41,229 bases of DNA from DASUGC01 sp035606665 (GCA_035606665.1 DATNEY010000045.1:1-41229), one strand, 5' to 3'. Positions 1 through 7,907 are shown, counted from the stretch's first letter. The notes: generated by a model not told the origin, from the letters alone. A program made the numbers and translations.

Positions 1-81
1 GTCGGGTACGTCGGGTACGTCGGGTACGTCGGGTACGTCGGGTACGTCGGGTACGTCGGGTACGTCGGGTACGTCGGGTAC
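1..81. repeat. 9-bp tandem repeat array, nine perfect copies
   Basis: Nine uninterrupted copies of gtcgggtac run from the first base to position 81; the array probably continues left of the window. It lies downstream of the minus-strand gene ending at 192. There are no spacers, so it is not a CRISPR array. Confidence 0.95.
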
Positions 82-147
82 GAGGAACGAGCTATCGCCT
101 GTCGACATTCTTCTAAAGAACAGTTGGAAAGCGCCAGTTCATTCCGC

Positions 148-187
148 GTACCCGACGTACGAGACGTACCTGACGTACCCGACGTAC
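148..187. repeat. Inverted, degenerate copy of the 9-bp array
   Basis: Four 9-bp units (gtacccgac, gtacgagac, gtacctgac, gtacccgac) plus a trailing gtac. gtacccgac is the exact reverse complement of the unit at 1-81, so the two arrays face each other across 66 bp and could form a long hairpin. It ends 4 bp before the stop codon of the minus-strand gene at 192. Confidence 0.9.
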
Positions 188-191
188 GGAT

Positions 192-2108
192 CTAGCGGAT
201 TCGTAGGTCTTGGATCTTCTTCTCACCTTCTCTCACAGTCACTTTGAACGCCGCTGGCGCGACTTGTTCGAGGAACGCCGGATCCTGCCAGCTGGCGGGA
301 TCCAGATCCGTGAGCGCGGCCATGAAGTACTCGCCAGGCGGTGGATCGGCGATCACGAATCGGCCGTCCGTCGCTGGCCGCGCTGAGAGACTGCGACGCG
401 CGCCGATGCGCCAGTGCGCGCGATCCGCCGAGAAGATGACGACGTAGTAGTCGGAGAAGGGCTGGCCCGATGCGGACGCCAGCGTTCCGCTGAGCTCCGT
501 TCTTCGGTCGGTTAGCGTGATGACGACGTTGGAGGTATTTACGCTGCCGTCGAGGAGCGTATCGAGCAGATCGCGCCCATCAGCCACCGCTGACCGAAGA
601 CGCCAGGTGGACGTCAGAGCCGCCGGAATCTGACACATCACGAGGTACTTCGCCGGGCCCAGTCCGATGATTCTGAAAGCTCCGTCGTCATTGAGATTCA
701 CCGGAGGAACAGCCACGAGCGCGTTACCGACGCGCGTCGAGCCCTGCTGCGAGAAGTAGCTGCCGCCGATCATGCCCGCCTGCATTCTGAACGCCGTCAT
801 GTCGTCCGGGAGCGGCGCCTTCTCGCGATCGAAGACGAGCTTGCCGGAGAAGGATCCGCCGACCTGCAGCAGCAGGTTCAAGCCTTTGATGTCCTGACCG
901 CTGACGTTGATGTCCAGCGACGCGTAGACGAGCTCCGGTCCGCTCCCCATGTTCACGCCGGGTGGCGGTGATCCGCCGCTGAGGCCGACGGTGCCGCCAC
1001 CCTGGGTGGTTGCGGGGCTTCCAAAAAGCGCCGGGGCCGCGTCCGTGGCGCCGCGGCGCGCGCGTGCGACGAGGTGGTAGCGGCCGGGCGCGAGATTGCC
1101 GTACTTGAACTCGCCCTTCTCGTTCGGCGGAGCGCTCGTGATGCCGAAGGTGCCGGTGCTGATGCGCGGACCCTCGGGCGTGATTGAAAGCTGCACGCTC
1201 GCTGGATTCGCGACGTCGCCACCAACAGTGCCTTCGATCGTCGAAGCGGGTACGAGTCCAACCTCGAAGTTGAGGCCCTCGCGTTCCTCGCCGGCGTTGA
1301 TTCGAATGCGCGATGCGTCCGGGTACAGCGGCGTTCCTGGAAAGTAAATCGGCGAGTACGAAACCGGTGTGGCCGGTGGCAGCGGCGCCGGCGTCGAGGG
1401 CGCTGCCGTCGATCGATTCTGGCGCTGGGCGAGCGACGCCAGCAGCGCGTCCATTTCCTGCTGCGCTCGCGCGCCGATTTCGCCGGTCCCAGACGGACTC
1501 GGTGTCGCGCCGACGACGTATTCGCCAGGCATGACGCCATAGATGCGATAGTTGCCGCGATCGTCGGTCGTCGCGGTCTCCGGCGTGACGGGCTGGTTCT
1601 GGCTCACGGGACGCGTGTCGATGGCGGCAACGACGACGCCGGCGAGCGGCTGTCCGTTCTTGTCGCGGAGCGTCCCCGCGAGCACGGCGCCCTTGAACAG
1701 CGTCAGCGTGACAGCGCGCTTCTCGCCGGCTGCGAGCGCGACTCTCGAGCCTGCGCGTCCTGGTCTCGTCGATCCGAATTCGGTGCCGAGGTACGCGGCT
1801 TTCCTTGCAGTCACCGAGAAGCTGCCCGCCGGCAGTTTCCCAAACACAAACCGGCCGGCATCGTCTGTCATCACGCTGCGCGTGGGAACCGCGTCACCAG
1901 TCAGGTTCACGACAACGCGCCGGATTGGCTTTGGCTGCGACTCGGCGCTCATGACGACGCCGGAGATTTCTCCTGTACCGGCAGGAATCGCGGCCGTGTC
2001 GCGCTGCTGGGCGAGCAGCGTGAGGGGAACCAGGCAGGCCAAGCAGATAACTGCCGGAATGAGCCAGCGGCCAACTTCGAACTTCGCACTTCGAACTTCG
2101 CACTTCAT
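192..2108 (-). CDS. Secreted carboxypeptidase-regulatory-like repeat protein
   Basis: A 638-residue exported protein. It starts with a basic N-terminus and a hydrophobic signal segment (LIPAVICLACLVPLTLLAQQ, about residues 16-35). Several beta-sandwich modules of the carboxypeptidase-regulatory/CnaB-like type follow, recognisable by repeats of the form G.V...G.P(I/L)..V.V.......T.DDRG.Y(R).Y/F..L.PG.Y.V (about residues 45-120, 130-205, 300-360 and 535-620). No catalytic motif is visible, so a structural or surface-binding role is inferred. The open frame extends upstream to 2549, but ATG at 2108 is chosen because the signal peptide begins there and the ATG overlaps the upstream gene's stop as ATGA. 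The first codons lie in a heptanucleotide repeat. It is a paralogue of the upstream gene: the C-terminal ELSGT..A....P...Y.V.F.ADRA.WR blocks match. Confidence 0.8.
   Translation of the reverse strand: MKCEVRSAKFEVGRWLIPAVICLACLVPLTLLAQQRDTAAIPAGTGEISGVVMSAESQPKPIRRVVVNLTGDAVPTRSVMTDDAGRFVFGKLPAGSFSVTARKAAYLGTEFGSTRPGRAGSRVALAAGEKRAVTLTLFKGAVLAGTLRDKNGQPLAGVVVAAIDTRPVSQNQPVTPETATTDDRGNYRIYGVMPGEYVVGATPSPSGTGEIGARAQQEMDALLASLAQRQNRSTAAPSTPAPLPPATPVSYSPIYFPGTPLYPDASRIRINAGEEREGLNFEVGLVPASTIEGTVGGDVANPASVQLSITPEGPRISTGTFGITSAPPNEKGEFKYGNLAPGRYHLVARARRGATDAAPALFGSPATTQGGGTVGLSGGSPPPGVNMGSGPELVYASLDINVSGQDIKGLNLLLQVGGSFSGKLVFDREKAPLPDDMTAFRMQAGMIGGSYFSQQGSTRVGNALVAVPPVNLNDDGAFRIIGLGPAKYLVMCQIPAALTSTWRLRSAVADGRDLLDTLLDGSVNTSNVVITLTDRRTELSGTLASASGQPFSDYYVVIFSADRAHWRIGARRSLSARPATDGRFVIADPPPGEYFMAALTDLDPASWQDPAFLEQVAPAAFKVTVREGEKKIQDLRIR
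2074..2108. repeat. 7-bp tandem repeat, five units, spanning a start codon
   Basis: Five units on the plus strand: acttcga, acttcgc, acttcga, acttcgc, acttcat. The last unit contains the reverse complement of the ATG of the minus-strand gene, so the repeat encodes its residues 1-11 (MKCEVRSAKFE). Seven is not a multiple of three, so gain or loss of a unit would shift the frame. Confidence 0.9.
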
Positions 2109-4063
2109 CTGATGTTCACCACCGTCAGATCCTGGCTCGAGCGCGTGGCCCATGTGAGCGTGATTCTGCTCGCGGAGCGCTCGAGTCGCGTAAGGAAGTC
2201 GGTTTCGCGCCAGACCGGCAGCAGCGACCGGTCGATCGCCGCAATGAGATAGTCGCCGGCGGGAAGAGTCGCGAATCGGTACGTGCCTGTGTTCGAGACG
2301 GTCGCGTACTTCATGCGGCTCGGATTGAGTCCTGTATTGCGCCAGCCCGCGCGATCCGCCGGGAACGCCACGACCATGGCCGTTTCGGCGGTGTTGTCGC
2401 CTGAAGTCGTGCCACGGACCGTTCCTGTCAGCTCCGGCAGCGCGTTCGTGACGGTTACCGTGATGCCGCTGAAGTCCGCGTCCGTGGTGGAGTCGAACGG
2501 AACGTTCGTGTAGTCGCGGCCGTGCCAGTTGATCGACTTCACCTGCCACTGTGCGAAGGCACTGAGGCGCAGAAAATAGACACCGGGCTTGACAGCAGGA
2601 ATCGTGAACGATTCCGTGCCGCCCTGTTCCTGGAAGGAGCTCTGCGGCATGCCGAGCGCAATCTCGCCGGCGGCCGGATCGAGCCGCATCGGGAATCTCG
2701 AAGGCGGTTTCTCGTTCGGCTTCGATGGATCGGACTCGATGACGATCTTTCCTGAAAACGTCGCGTGGGCGCGGAGGCGCAGGACGATGTTGTTGACGTC
2801 CGAGGCGCCGACGCTGACGGTCATGCGGCCGGAGTACTCGGCCGCACCGCTGCGGTACGTCGTGTCAGCGATCGTCAGTCCGGGAATCAGATCGATCGAG
2901 TTCGATGACATGCCGGAGCCCTGGGCCGGCGGTGGCATCGGGAAGCGAGGGCCGCGCATCTGGCTGATGCCAGACCCGGTCGTTGAGAGCTCCGTCACCT
3001 TTACCGGCGCATCGAGCGTGTACGTGCCCGCCGGCACATTCATAAAGGTGAACCTGCCGTCGCCGGAGACGAGCGCCGTTGCAGCTTCGGAGCCGAGGCC
3101 GGCATTCTCGAGCCCCGCCGGCAGCAGCCGAAGCGTCAGTGATTTCATCGCGTCGGCTGGTCCCTCGACAGTGCCCGACACACGCACGGCCGGTGCGGGC
3201 GTGAGCGTCAGATCGATGCCGGTCCGCTCATCCCCATACTTCAGATCGATCAAGCTGGCGACCGCCAGCGTGGATGCGGACGGGTGAAAGACGATGGGGT
3301 ACGACATCGGCCGTCCGTTCTGCGGCGGAGGCGGCAGCGGATACCGGTTCAGGACGAGACGATTCGAGTCGTCGATGTCCACGACTCCCTCAGCCAGATT
3401 GCCGGGATTGAAGGAGATCTTCGTGGACCATGGCACGGACGCCTGCACAGACGGCACCTGCACCGCGTAGCGTCCGGGCGCGAGGCCGGGAATGCGGTAC
3501 TCGCCGCGATCGTTCGTCACCGTGATCGGGCCGGCCACCATGTCGTCGCGCCCCTGGATCCGGAATCGCGACAGTACCCGGACGAATACACCCACGACGG
3601 GGTCACCCGATTCGTCACGGACGACACCGGAGATCGAGCCGGGACGCCAGATCGAGACGCGGAGACCGCCGACCCAGTCGTCTTTCTTCAAAGCGACGGG
3701 ACGGAGCGGATCGGAGGGCGAGTGATCGCGGCCGTAGCCGCCATCCAGGAATCCGAACTTGGAGACCGCGATCGTGAATATGCCGTCGCCCGGGATTTCG
3801 ATGAACGCGAAACGCCCACGATCGTCCGTGACCTGTCGCGTCTGGGCGATGGGTGCGGTACGGCCAGGCTCGGTTGTCGAGAGAAACACCAGCGCGCCCG
3901 AGACGGGCTGGCCCGAGGTGCCGTCGATCACGGTGCCCGTGATTGCGCCGCTGCCTGTGGGCGGTTGCTGCGGGATCTGCTGCTGGGCCAGGGCCACTGG
4001 CCCAGCCAGTCCGATGATCGCAACGAGCCCGGCGAGGGCGAACGAACGCACGTGTCCTGTCAT
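2105..4063 (-). CDS. Secreted carboxypeptidase-regulatory-like repeat protein (paralogue)
   Basis: A 652-residue exported protein. ATG at 4063 begins a clear signal peptide (SFALAGLVAIIGLAGPVALA), followed by regulatory-like beta-sandwich modules: GAITGTVIDGTSGQPVSGA (from about residue 39), GSISGVVRDESGDPVVGVFV (about residue 130) and ELTGTVRGTTSG near the C-terminus, each ending in the typical DDRG.(Y/F)...PG.Y pattern. The frame is open to 4291, but that extension is Arg-rich and runs through a palindromic repeat, so it is rejected. It overlaps the next gene by 4 bp (ATGA), implying translational coupling. Proteins of this kind are abundant in Acidobacteriota and are often near TonB-type receptors. 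No enzyme activity is assigned. Confidence 0.8.
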   Translation of the reverse strand: MTGHVRSFALAGLVAIIGLAGPVALAQQQIPQQPPTGSGAITGTVIDGTSGQPVSGALVFLSTTEPGRTAPIAQTRQVTDDRGRFAFIEIPGDGIFTIAVSKFGFLDGGYGRDHSPSDPLRPVALKKDDWVGGLRVSIWRPGSISGVVRDESGDPVVGVFVRVLSRFRIQGRDDMVAGPITVTNDRGEYRIPGLAPGRYAVQVPSVQASVPWSTKISFNPGNLAEGVVDIDDSNRLVLNRYPLPPPPQNGRPMSYPIVFHPSASTLAVASLIDLKYGDERTGIDLTLTPAPAVRVSGTVEGPADAMKSLTLRLLPAGLENAGLGSEAATALVSGDGRFTFMNVPAGTYTLDAPVKVTELSTTGSGISQMRGPRFPMPPPAQGSGMSSNSIDLIPGLTIADTTYRSGAAEYSGRMTVSVGASDVNNIVLRLRAHATFSGKIVIESDPSKPNEKPPSRFPMRLDPAAGEIALGMPQSSFQEQGGTESFTIPAVKPGVYFLRLSAFAQWQVKSINWHGRDYTNVPFDSTTDADFSGITVTVTNALPELTGTVRGTTSGDNTAETAMVVAFPADRAGWRNTGLNPSRMKYATVSNTGTYRFATLPAGDYLIAAIDRSLLPVWRETDFLTRLERSASRITLTWATRSSQDLTVVNIR

Positions 4064-4111
4064 GAGAATCCCCGCCAGAATAAGACACCGCCGGCGGCGA
4101 TCCGTGCCACA

Positions 4112-4155
4112 CGAGCGGGGTCTGACCCCGTTTTCCAGGGGCCTGCCCCCGCTCG
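4112..4155. repeat. Nested palindrome (possible terminator for the VOC gene)
   Basis: An outer stem pairs cgagcgggg (4112-4120) with ccccgctcg (4147-4155). Inside it, ggggtctgacccc and a CCCC/GGGG pair around tttt can form a second hairpin. It lies in the 95-bp gap between the stop of the VOC gene (4159) and the start of the next minus-strand gene (4063). Confidence 0.65.
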
Positions 4156-4158
4156 GAT

Positions 4159-4950
4159 CTATGCCTTCGGCGTAAACACCGAGAACGCCGCGCCCTGCGG
4201 ATCCACAACCACCGCGAATCGTCCCGTGCCGGGAATGTCCTGCGGCTCGACGTGCACCTGGGCGCCCAGCGACTTGGCTGTTCCGACGCACGCGTCCACG
4301 TCGGCGACCATGAAGTACGGGAGCCAGAAGGAGGGTACGTGCGGGGGCAGGTGCGGCGGCTTCGGCATCATGCCGACGCTCGGGCCAGCGGCGCCCTGCA
4401 CCGTGAACTCCGTGTACTGCATCGGCGATTCTGTCGCGTGCTTCGCTGTCCAGCCGAGCAGCGCCGTATAGAAGGTCTCAGCAGCGCTCGGGTCGTTGGT
4501 CGTGAGTTCCGTCCAGACGAGGGTGTTCGGCTCGCCGAGAATCTTCGCGCCGATGCTGCGGTTGCCCTGCCAGATCTGGAACACCGCGCCGGCCGGATCC
4601 CGCAGCACCGCCATGCGGCCGGCGTCCATCACGTCGAACGGCTGCGCGAGCACCGTGCCGCCGAGTGCCGCGGCTTTCTTCGCCGACTCATCGACGTTCT
4701 CCACGGTGATGTACGAGTTCCAGTGGGGCGGCATTCCCATCGCCCGCTCGTCCTCGCGCATCGTGTAGCCCGCGCCGACTTCGAGCCCGCGCAGTTTGAA
4801 GAGTGTGTACATGTCGTCCGGACCGATGGGCTGGTCGTCAGCGCTCCAGCCGAACAGCGCGCAATAGAAAGCGACGGCGCTTTTCTGGTCCGTGGTCGCG
4901 AGTTCGGGCCACGAGAACGTGCCCGGCAGGTGTCTGGTGAATTCAGGCAT
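4159..4950 (-). CDS. VOC (glyoxalase/bleomycin-resistance fold) family protein, two domains
   Basis: A 263-residue protein with two tandem VOC domains. Domain 1 (about residues 5-120) begins PGTFSWPELATTDQKSAVAFY and ends LRDPAGAVFQIWQ; domain 2 (about 133-260) begins NTLVWTELTTNDPSAAETFY and ends VVDPQGAAFSVF. The pattern W.EL.T.D...A..FY followed by P.GA.F is typical of bacterial tandem VOC proteins often labelled glyoxalase-like or 27 kDa antigen-like. These usually bind a metal, but substrate cannot be inferred here. The frame is open to an ATG at 4995; ATG 4950 is preferred because homologues start just before the H.PGTF.W motif, although its ribosome binding site is weak. Confidence 0.85.
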   Translation of the reverse strand: MPEFTRHLPGTFSWPELATTDQKSAVAFYCALFGWSADDQPIGPDDMYTLFKLRGLEVGAGYTMREDERAMGMPPHWNSYITVENVDESAKKAAALGGTVLAQPFDVMDAGRMAVLRDPAGAVFQIWQGNRSIGAKILGEPNTLVWTELTTNDPSAAETFYTALLGWTAKHATESPMQYTEFTVQGAAGPSVGMMPKPPHLPPHVPSFWLPYFMVADVDACVGTAKSLGAQVHVEPQDIPGTGRFAVVVDPQGAAFSVFTPKA

Positions 4951-5039
4951 GGGAAGACAGTCTAAACGACGCTCGTGAGTCCCTTCCTTTTTCATCCGGT
5001 TTCACGAATGTGGGGGCACTGCTTGAGAGGGTATTGTCC

Positions 5040-5294
5040 ATGCCATTTCACGATCGGCAAACCAACTCGCGACGCCGTCTTCTGATGCAGGTGATTAAGC
5101 TGGCGGCCTTCGTGGCCGCCTGCGTCAGTGGCCATCTGATGCTGTCGCCTGTCCTCGGCTGGCACGGTCTGCCCGGCTGGCGCGGACCGGCCGGGTGTCT
5201 GCTCGTGGCGCTCTTCCTGTGGAAGACGCACGAGCTGGCTGAGCGCTTGATCGGCAGACGCCGTTCGGTCCGCGGACCGAGCGCGGGGTCATAG
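5040..5294 (+). CDS. Small two-segment membrane protein, unknown function
   Basis: An 84-residue ORF with strong GC third-position bias and a good ribosome binding site (gagaggg at 5025-5031, 8 bases before the ATG). Residues 1-14 are basic (RQTNSRRR), then two hydrophobic stretches (about 16-36, VIKLAAFVAACVSGHLML, and about 52-62, GCLLVALFLW) and an Arg-rich tail. A small inner-membrane protein with two helices is the simplest reading. The family is not recognised. It is transcribed divergently from the VOC gene across 90 bp. An upstream start at 5010 in the same frame is possible but has no better signal. Confidence 0.5.
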   Translation: MPFHDRQTNSRRRLLMQVIKLAAFVAACVSGHLMLSPVLGWHGLPGWRGPAGCLLVALFLWKTHELAERLIGRRRSVRGPSAGS

Positions 5295-5324
5295 CAGGTA
5301 AATCCACATTCTTCAATTAAGTCA

Positions 5325-5378
5325 GATTCCAGCGCGGAGCCGGGAATCAGTGAGGGGACCGGCATGAGGCCGGGTCCC
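5325..5378. repeat. Two adjacent hairpins between small genes
   Basis: gattcc (5325-5330) pairs with ggaatc (5343-5348), and gggaccgg (5355-5362) pairs imperfectly with ccgggtccc (5370-5378). They sit between the stop of the small membrane protein and the Phe-rich peptide gene. They could end transcription or be decayed repeat copies; there is no T-run. Confidence 0.4.
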
Positions 5379-5401
5379 AAAGTCAGACGGGGTGAAGAAT
5401 C

Positions 5402-5518
5402 ATGGCCAACTTCTTCGGGTTCAAGCGGTCGTTCAACGTGTTCGCGGCGACATTCGTGTTCTTCGTGTTCGTGTTCGGCTTCGCCTCGGGCATCGCGTTC
5501 CGCGCGTTCCTGTTCTAA
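5402..5518 (+). CDS. Phenylalanine-rich micropeptide (38 residues), predicted single-span membrane peptide
   Basis: ATG at 5402, stop TAA at 5516-5518. Fourteen of 38 residues are Phe, nearly all encoded TTC, with hydrophobic blocks VFAATFVFFVFVFGFASGIA (about residues 13-32) after a short KR-containing N-terminus. gcgttccgcg near the end gives FRAFLF. Upstream ggggtgaag lies about 5 bases from the ATG. The uniform TTC codon choice fits genuine coding in a GC-rich genome. It would form one helix with periodic aromatic residues. The family is not recognised; a small subunit or regulator of a membrane complex is one possibility, but nothing adjacent points to a partner. Confidence 0.5.
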   Translation: MANFFGFKRSFNVFAATFVFFVFVFGFASGIAFRAFLF

Positions 5519-5678
5519 GGAAACGAGGTCGGCCTGGCGGGCGTAGGCATGGAGAGTTCCACCACAACAACTGCGGCAATACCCACGCAGGCGGACCGGA
5601 GGTTCCCGCAGCAAGTCTTCGGAGATCGTAGCGATCTGGATCGGCTTGGAACACGCGTAGCGAGAGTTTGGGGGGGAA

Positions 5679-6398
5679 ATGAAGAGGCGCAGCGCCGACG
5701 ACACTCCGCCCCCGCCGGGACATTCCGTCGATCACCTCCCGGATCCGCGGTCCAAGGCCAGAAAGATGATTACGCCGGAGCAGCAGGAGGCGCTGAAGCA
5801 GCGCCGAGACGATGCCTTGCGTGACGTGCGGTACGGCTTGGGGCTGTTGATGCGGGAGGCAGAACAGGGAGATGTCGGGCGTGGGCGTCCGGCAAAGAAG
5901 AGGCGGCTGTTCGACACTCTGGACGTTTTGCACGACACGCGTCAGGAGTTCGAGCAGCTGCTTCGAAGCGGTGTGAGCGATCGCACCGACGAATTCAGAC
6001 AAGCCCGTCTGGCCATTGAGCTCCGGCGGGATCGGAAGCTTGCAGAGTTGTTCCCTCAGGTGAAGCGCGAGGACGTCGTTGCCGTGACAGGACGGCTCCT
6101 CGAGAAATACCTGAGCCGGTTGAGGGCCGCAGGCGGCGATTGTCAGGCCAGGTATCGAAGATGGGCGCCGATCATTGCGAATGTGGTGGCGCTCATCGAC
6201 GGCTGGCTCATCGCCCGGGACGCGGACGGCTCGACAAAAGACAGCGGGGATGCGGCGAAACGGACCAGAATCCGTTTGATTCAGGTCCGATTGCCTGGAG
6301 TACGCAGGCGTCGAACGGCGAATGACGTGAGCCCTGAGGAACTGCTCCTCATGCTCTTCGCGCGCGTGCGGCCTGCATCGGATGCGGAACCAAAATGA
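5679..6398 (+). CDS. Hypothetical protein, charged and mostly helical
   Basis: A 239-residue ORF with a strong ribosome binding site (ggggggg two bases before the ATG region). Composition is Arg/Asp/Glu-rich with heptad-like helical stretches (MITPEQQEALKQRRDDALRD about residues 30-49; DTRQEFEQLLRSGVSDRTDE about 86-105). It has no signal peptide and no motif I recognise; the C-terminal VRRRRTANDVSPEELLLMLF is basic. A second in-frame ATG at 5766 (MITPEQQ) is an alternative start. It overlaps the next small ORF by 4 bp (ATGA), which supports both being translated. Function unknown. Confidence 0.55.
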   Translation: MKRRSADDTPPPPGHSVDHLPDPRSKARKMITPEQQEALKQRRDDALRDVRYGLGLLMREAEQGDVGRGRPAKKRRLFDTLDVLHDTRQEFEQLLRSGVSDRTDEFRQARLAIELRRDRKLAELFPQVKREDVVAVTGRLLEKYLSRLRAAGGDCQARYRRWAPIIANVVALIDGWLIARDADGSTKDSGDAAKRTRIRLIQVRLPGVRRRRTANDVSPEELLLMLFARVRPASDAEPK

Positions 6399-6676
6399 AG
6401 GGAGCGAGTCATGAAAGCTCGACGAGGAGTACGGCGTTCAGGGTTTCACCGGTGGCGAAGCGGCAAGTAGCACTGCCGCTATCGTCACCGGCACAGAAGC
6501 AAAAGAGCGGGAAACCGGTTCGGGGGCACCGGGCGCCCTTACGGCGGGTGGACGATCCGTTCGTGGGGGCGCTTTTCGACTTCGAGAATCCCCTGATTAA
6601 CGCCGTCTGGGCGATCTCGGCAATTGATCGCGCGCGGCCGAAGGGGACTCGACGGCAAGGGTCTCGTAAGAAATAG
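6395..6676 (+). CDS. Small hypothetical protein
   Basis: A 93-residue ORF beginning in the ATGA overlap with the upstream gene. The N-terminal half is Ser/Arg/Lys-rich and looks disordered; the C-terminal half holds the most protein-like segment, DDPFVGALFDFENPLINAVW (about residues 52-71), followed by a basic tail ending GSRKK. No known family is recognised. Coupling with the upstream gene suggests joint expression. A competing 19-codon ORF in another frame starts at 6411 with a better-placed purine stretch, so the start is uncertain. Confidence 0.4.
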   Translation: MKGASHESSTRSTAFRVSPVAKRQVALPLSSPAQKQKSGKPVRGHRAPLRRVDDPFVGALFDFENPLINAVWAISAIDRARPKGTRRQGSRKK

Positions 6677-6684
6677 CAGGCACA

Positions 6685-6716
6685 CGGCGGCCGGCCAGCG
6701 CACTGGCCGGCCGCCG
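6685..6716. terminator. Perfect 14-bp GC-rich hairpin
   Basis: cggcggccggccag (6685-6698) and its exact reverse complement (6703-6716) are separated by the loop cgca. It starts 9 bp after the stop of the small hypothetical gene and lies before pheS. There is no T-tract, so it may be a repeat or a Rho-independent-like structure without the U-run. Confidence 0.5.
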
Positions 6717-6861
6717 CGACGCGATCGGATCGACAGTCGACGACAGCTCGAAGCGTTCCTGCGTTTGAGGCAGGAGCAAGCAGACGATTCAGGCTAAGAC
6801 CTCTGTTCACGGGCTCCAGTGATATTTTGATGCTCCTGAACCCGCAGCGGCGGAGGAATTG

Positions 6862-7902
6862 ATGATGATCGACGCAATTGAAACTCTGAGGCGGACGGCA
6901 CTGGCCGATATCGAGGCCGCCGCTTCGCCCGACGACCTCGAGCAGGTGCGCGTCGGTCTGCTCGGACGCAGCGGGCGAATCACCGAGATCCTGAAATCCC
7001 TCGGCGGTCTGCCCGCCGATCAGCGAAAGTCCGTCGGCGCCGTCGTCAACGCACTCAAGACCGCCGCCGCCGCGAAGATCGAAGAAAGGAAGGCGGCACT
7101 CCTCGCAGTCTCGTCCGTCCTCGCGCAGCCGCTCGACGTCACGGTCCCTGGCACGGCGCCCATCGACGGCGGCCTGCACCCGACGATTCAAATGATGTAC
7201 GACCTCAACGACGCATTCGCGGCGTTGAACTTCGAGATCTTCGAGGGCCCCGAAATCACGAGCGAGCTGTACGAGTTCGATCACATGAACTTTCCGCCGG
7301 ACCATCCGGCACGCGAGAGCATGGACAGCTACTGGCTTGCCGGCCGCGACGACAAACGCGGACCCGAGCGCCTGTGCGTTCGCCCTCATCTGACGGGAGC
7401 CAGCGTCCGCTACATGCAGCGGCAAAAGCCGCCGTTCAGATTCGCGTATCCGGGCCGGGTCTTCCGTAACGAAACGACTGACGCCCGGCACGAGCGGGCC
7501 TTCTTCCAGTACGAAGCCCTCATTGTCGAGAAGAATCTGCCGTTCAGCGCGGGCCAGCTGCTTATCCGCACGGTGCTCGACACGGTGTTCGGCCGGCCCG
7601 TGAAGACACGCATGCGCGCGGGCTTCTTTCCGTTCGTCGAGCCCGGCTTCGAGATCGACATGCAGTGCCAGGTGTGCCTGGGAGAAGGCTGCTCGCTCTG
7701 CAAGCACATCGGCTGGCTCGAGATCATGCCGGGCGGCATGCCGCACCCCAACGTCTTCCGCGCCGGGAACATCGATCCCGACGAATGGATGGGCTTCTAC
7801 ATCAACGTCGGCCTCGATCGGCTCGTCATGATGCGCTATGGGATCGATGACGTCCGTCTGTTCCATAGCAGCGACGTCCGCTTCCTCTCGCAGTTCAGGT
7901 AG
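6862..7902 (+). CDS. pheS: Phenylalanine--tRNA ligase alpha subunit
   Basis: Catalytic subunit of the alpha2-beta2 enzyme that charges tRNA-Phe in the cytoplasm. At 346 residues it matches bacterial PheS. An N-terminal helical arm (about residues 1-90) precedes the class II aminoacyl-tRNA synthetase core: motif 2 FRFAYPGRVFRNETTDARHE and motif 3 INVGLDRLVMMRYGIDDVRL. Near the active site is a C-x2-C-x4-C-x2-C cluster, CQVCLGEGCSLC (Cys269, 272, 277, 280), which could hold zinc; only some PheS lineages have this. Start: GGAGG at 6852-6856 is 5 bases from ATG 6862; TTG 6859 and ATG 6865 are alternatives. pheT follows after 5 bases and the cognate tRNA lies after pheT. Confidence 0.97.
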   Translation: MMIDAIETLRRTALADIEAAASPDDLEQVRVGLLGRSGRITEILKSLGGLPADQRKSVGAVVNALKTAAAAKIEERKAALLAVSSVLAQPLDVTVPGTAPIDGGLHPTIQMMYDLNDAFAALNFEIFEGPEITSELYEFDHMNFPPDHPARESMDSYWLAGRDDKRGPERLCVRPHLTGASVRYMQRQKPPFRFAYPGRVFRNETTDARHERAFFQYEALIVEKNLPFSAGQLLIRTVLDTVFGRPVKTRMRAGFFPFVEPGFEIDMQCQVCLGEGCSLCKHIGWLEIMPGGMPHPNVFRAGNIDPDEWMGFYINVGLDRLVMMRYGIDDVRLFHSSDVRFLSQFR

Positions 7903-7907
7903 AAGCC

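Noticed and set aside
1..81. CRISPR-like array
   Set aside because: The units are 9 bp and directly adjacent, without spacers; no cas genes.
953..1540. 195-codon minus-strand ORF in another frame within the first secreted protein
   Set aside because: Arg/Ser-rich out-of-frame shadow of the recognised regulatory-like-domain gene.
5433..6002. Minus-strand ORF of 189 codons across the small-gene cluster
   Set aside because: Spans several plus-strand genes with better ribosome binding sites; no recognisable motif and shadow-type composition.
6717..6861. T-box or Phe-codon attenuator before pheS
   Set aside because: No T-box core sequence and no run of Phe codons in the short upstream ORF.
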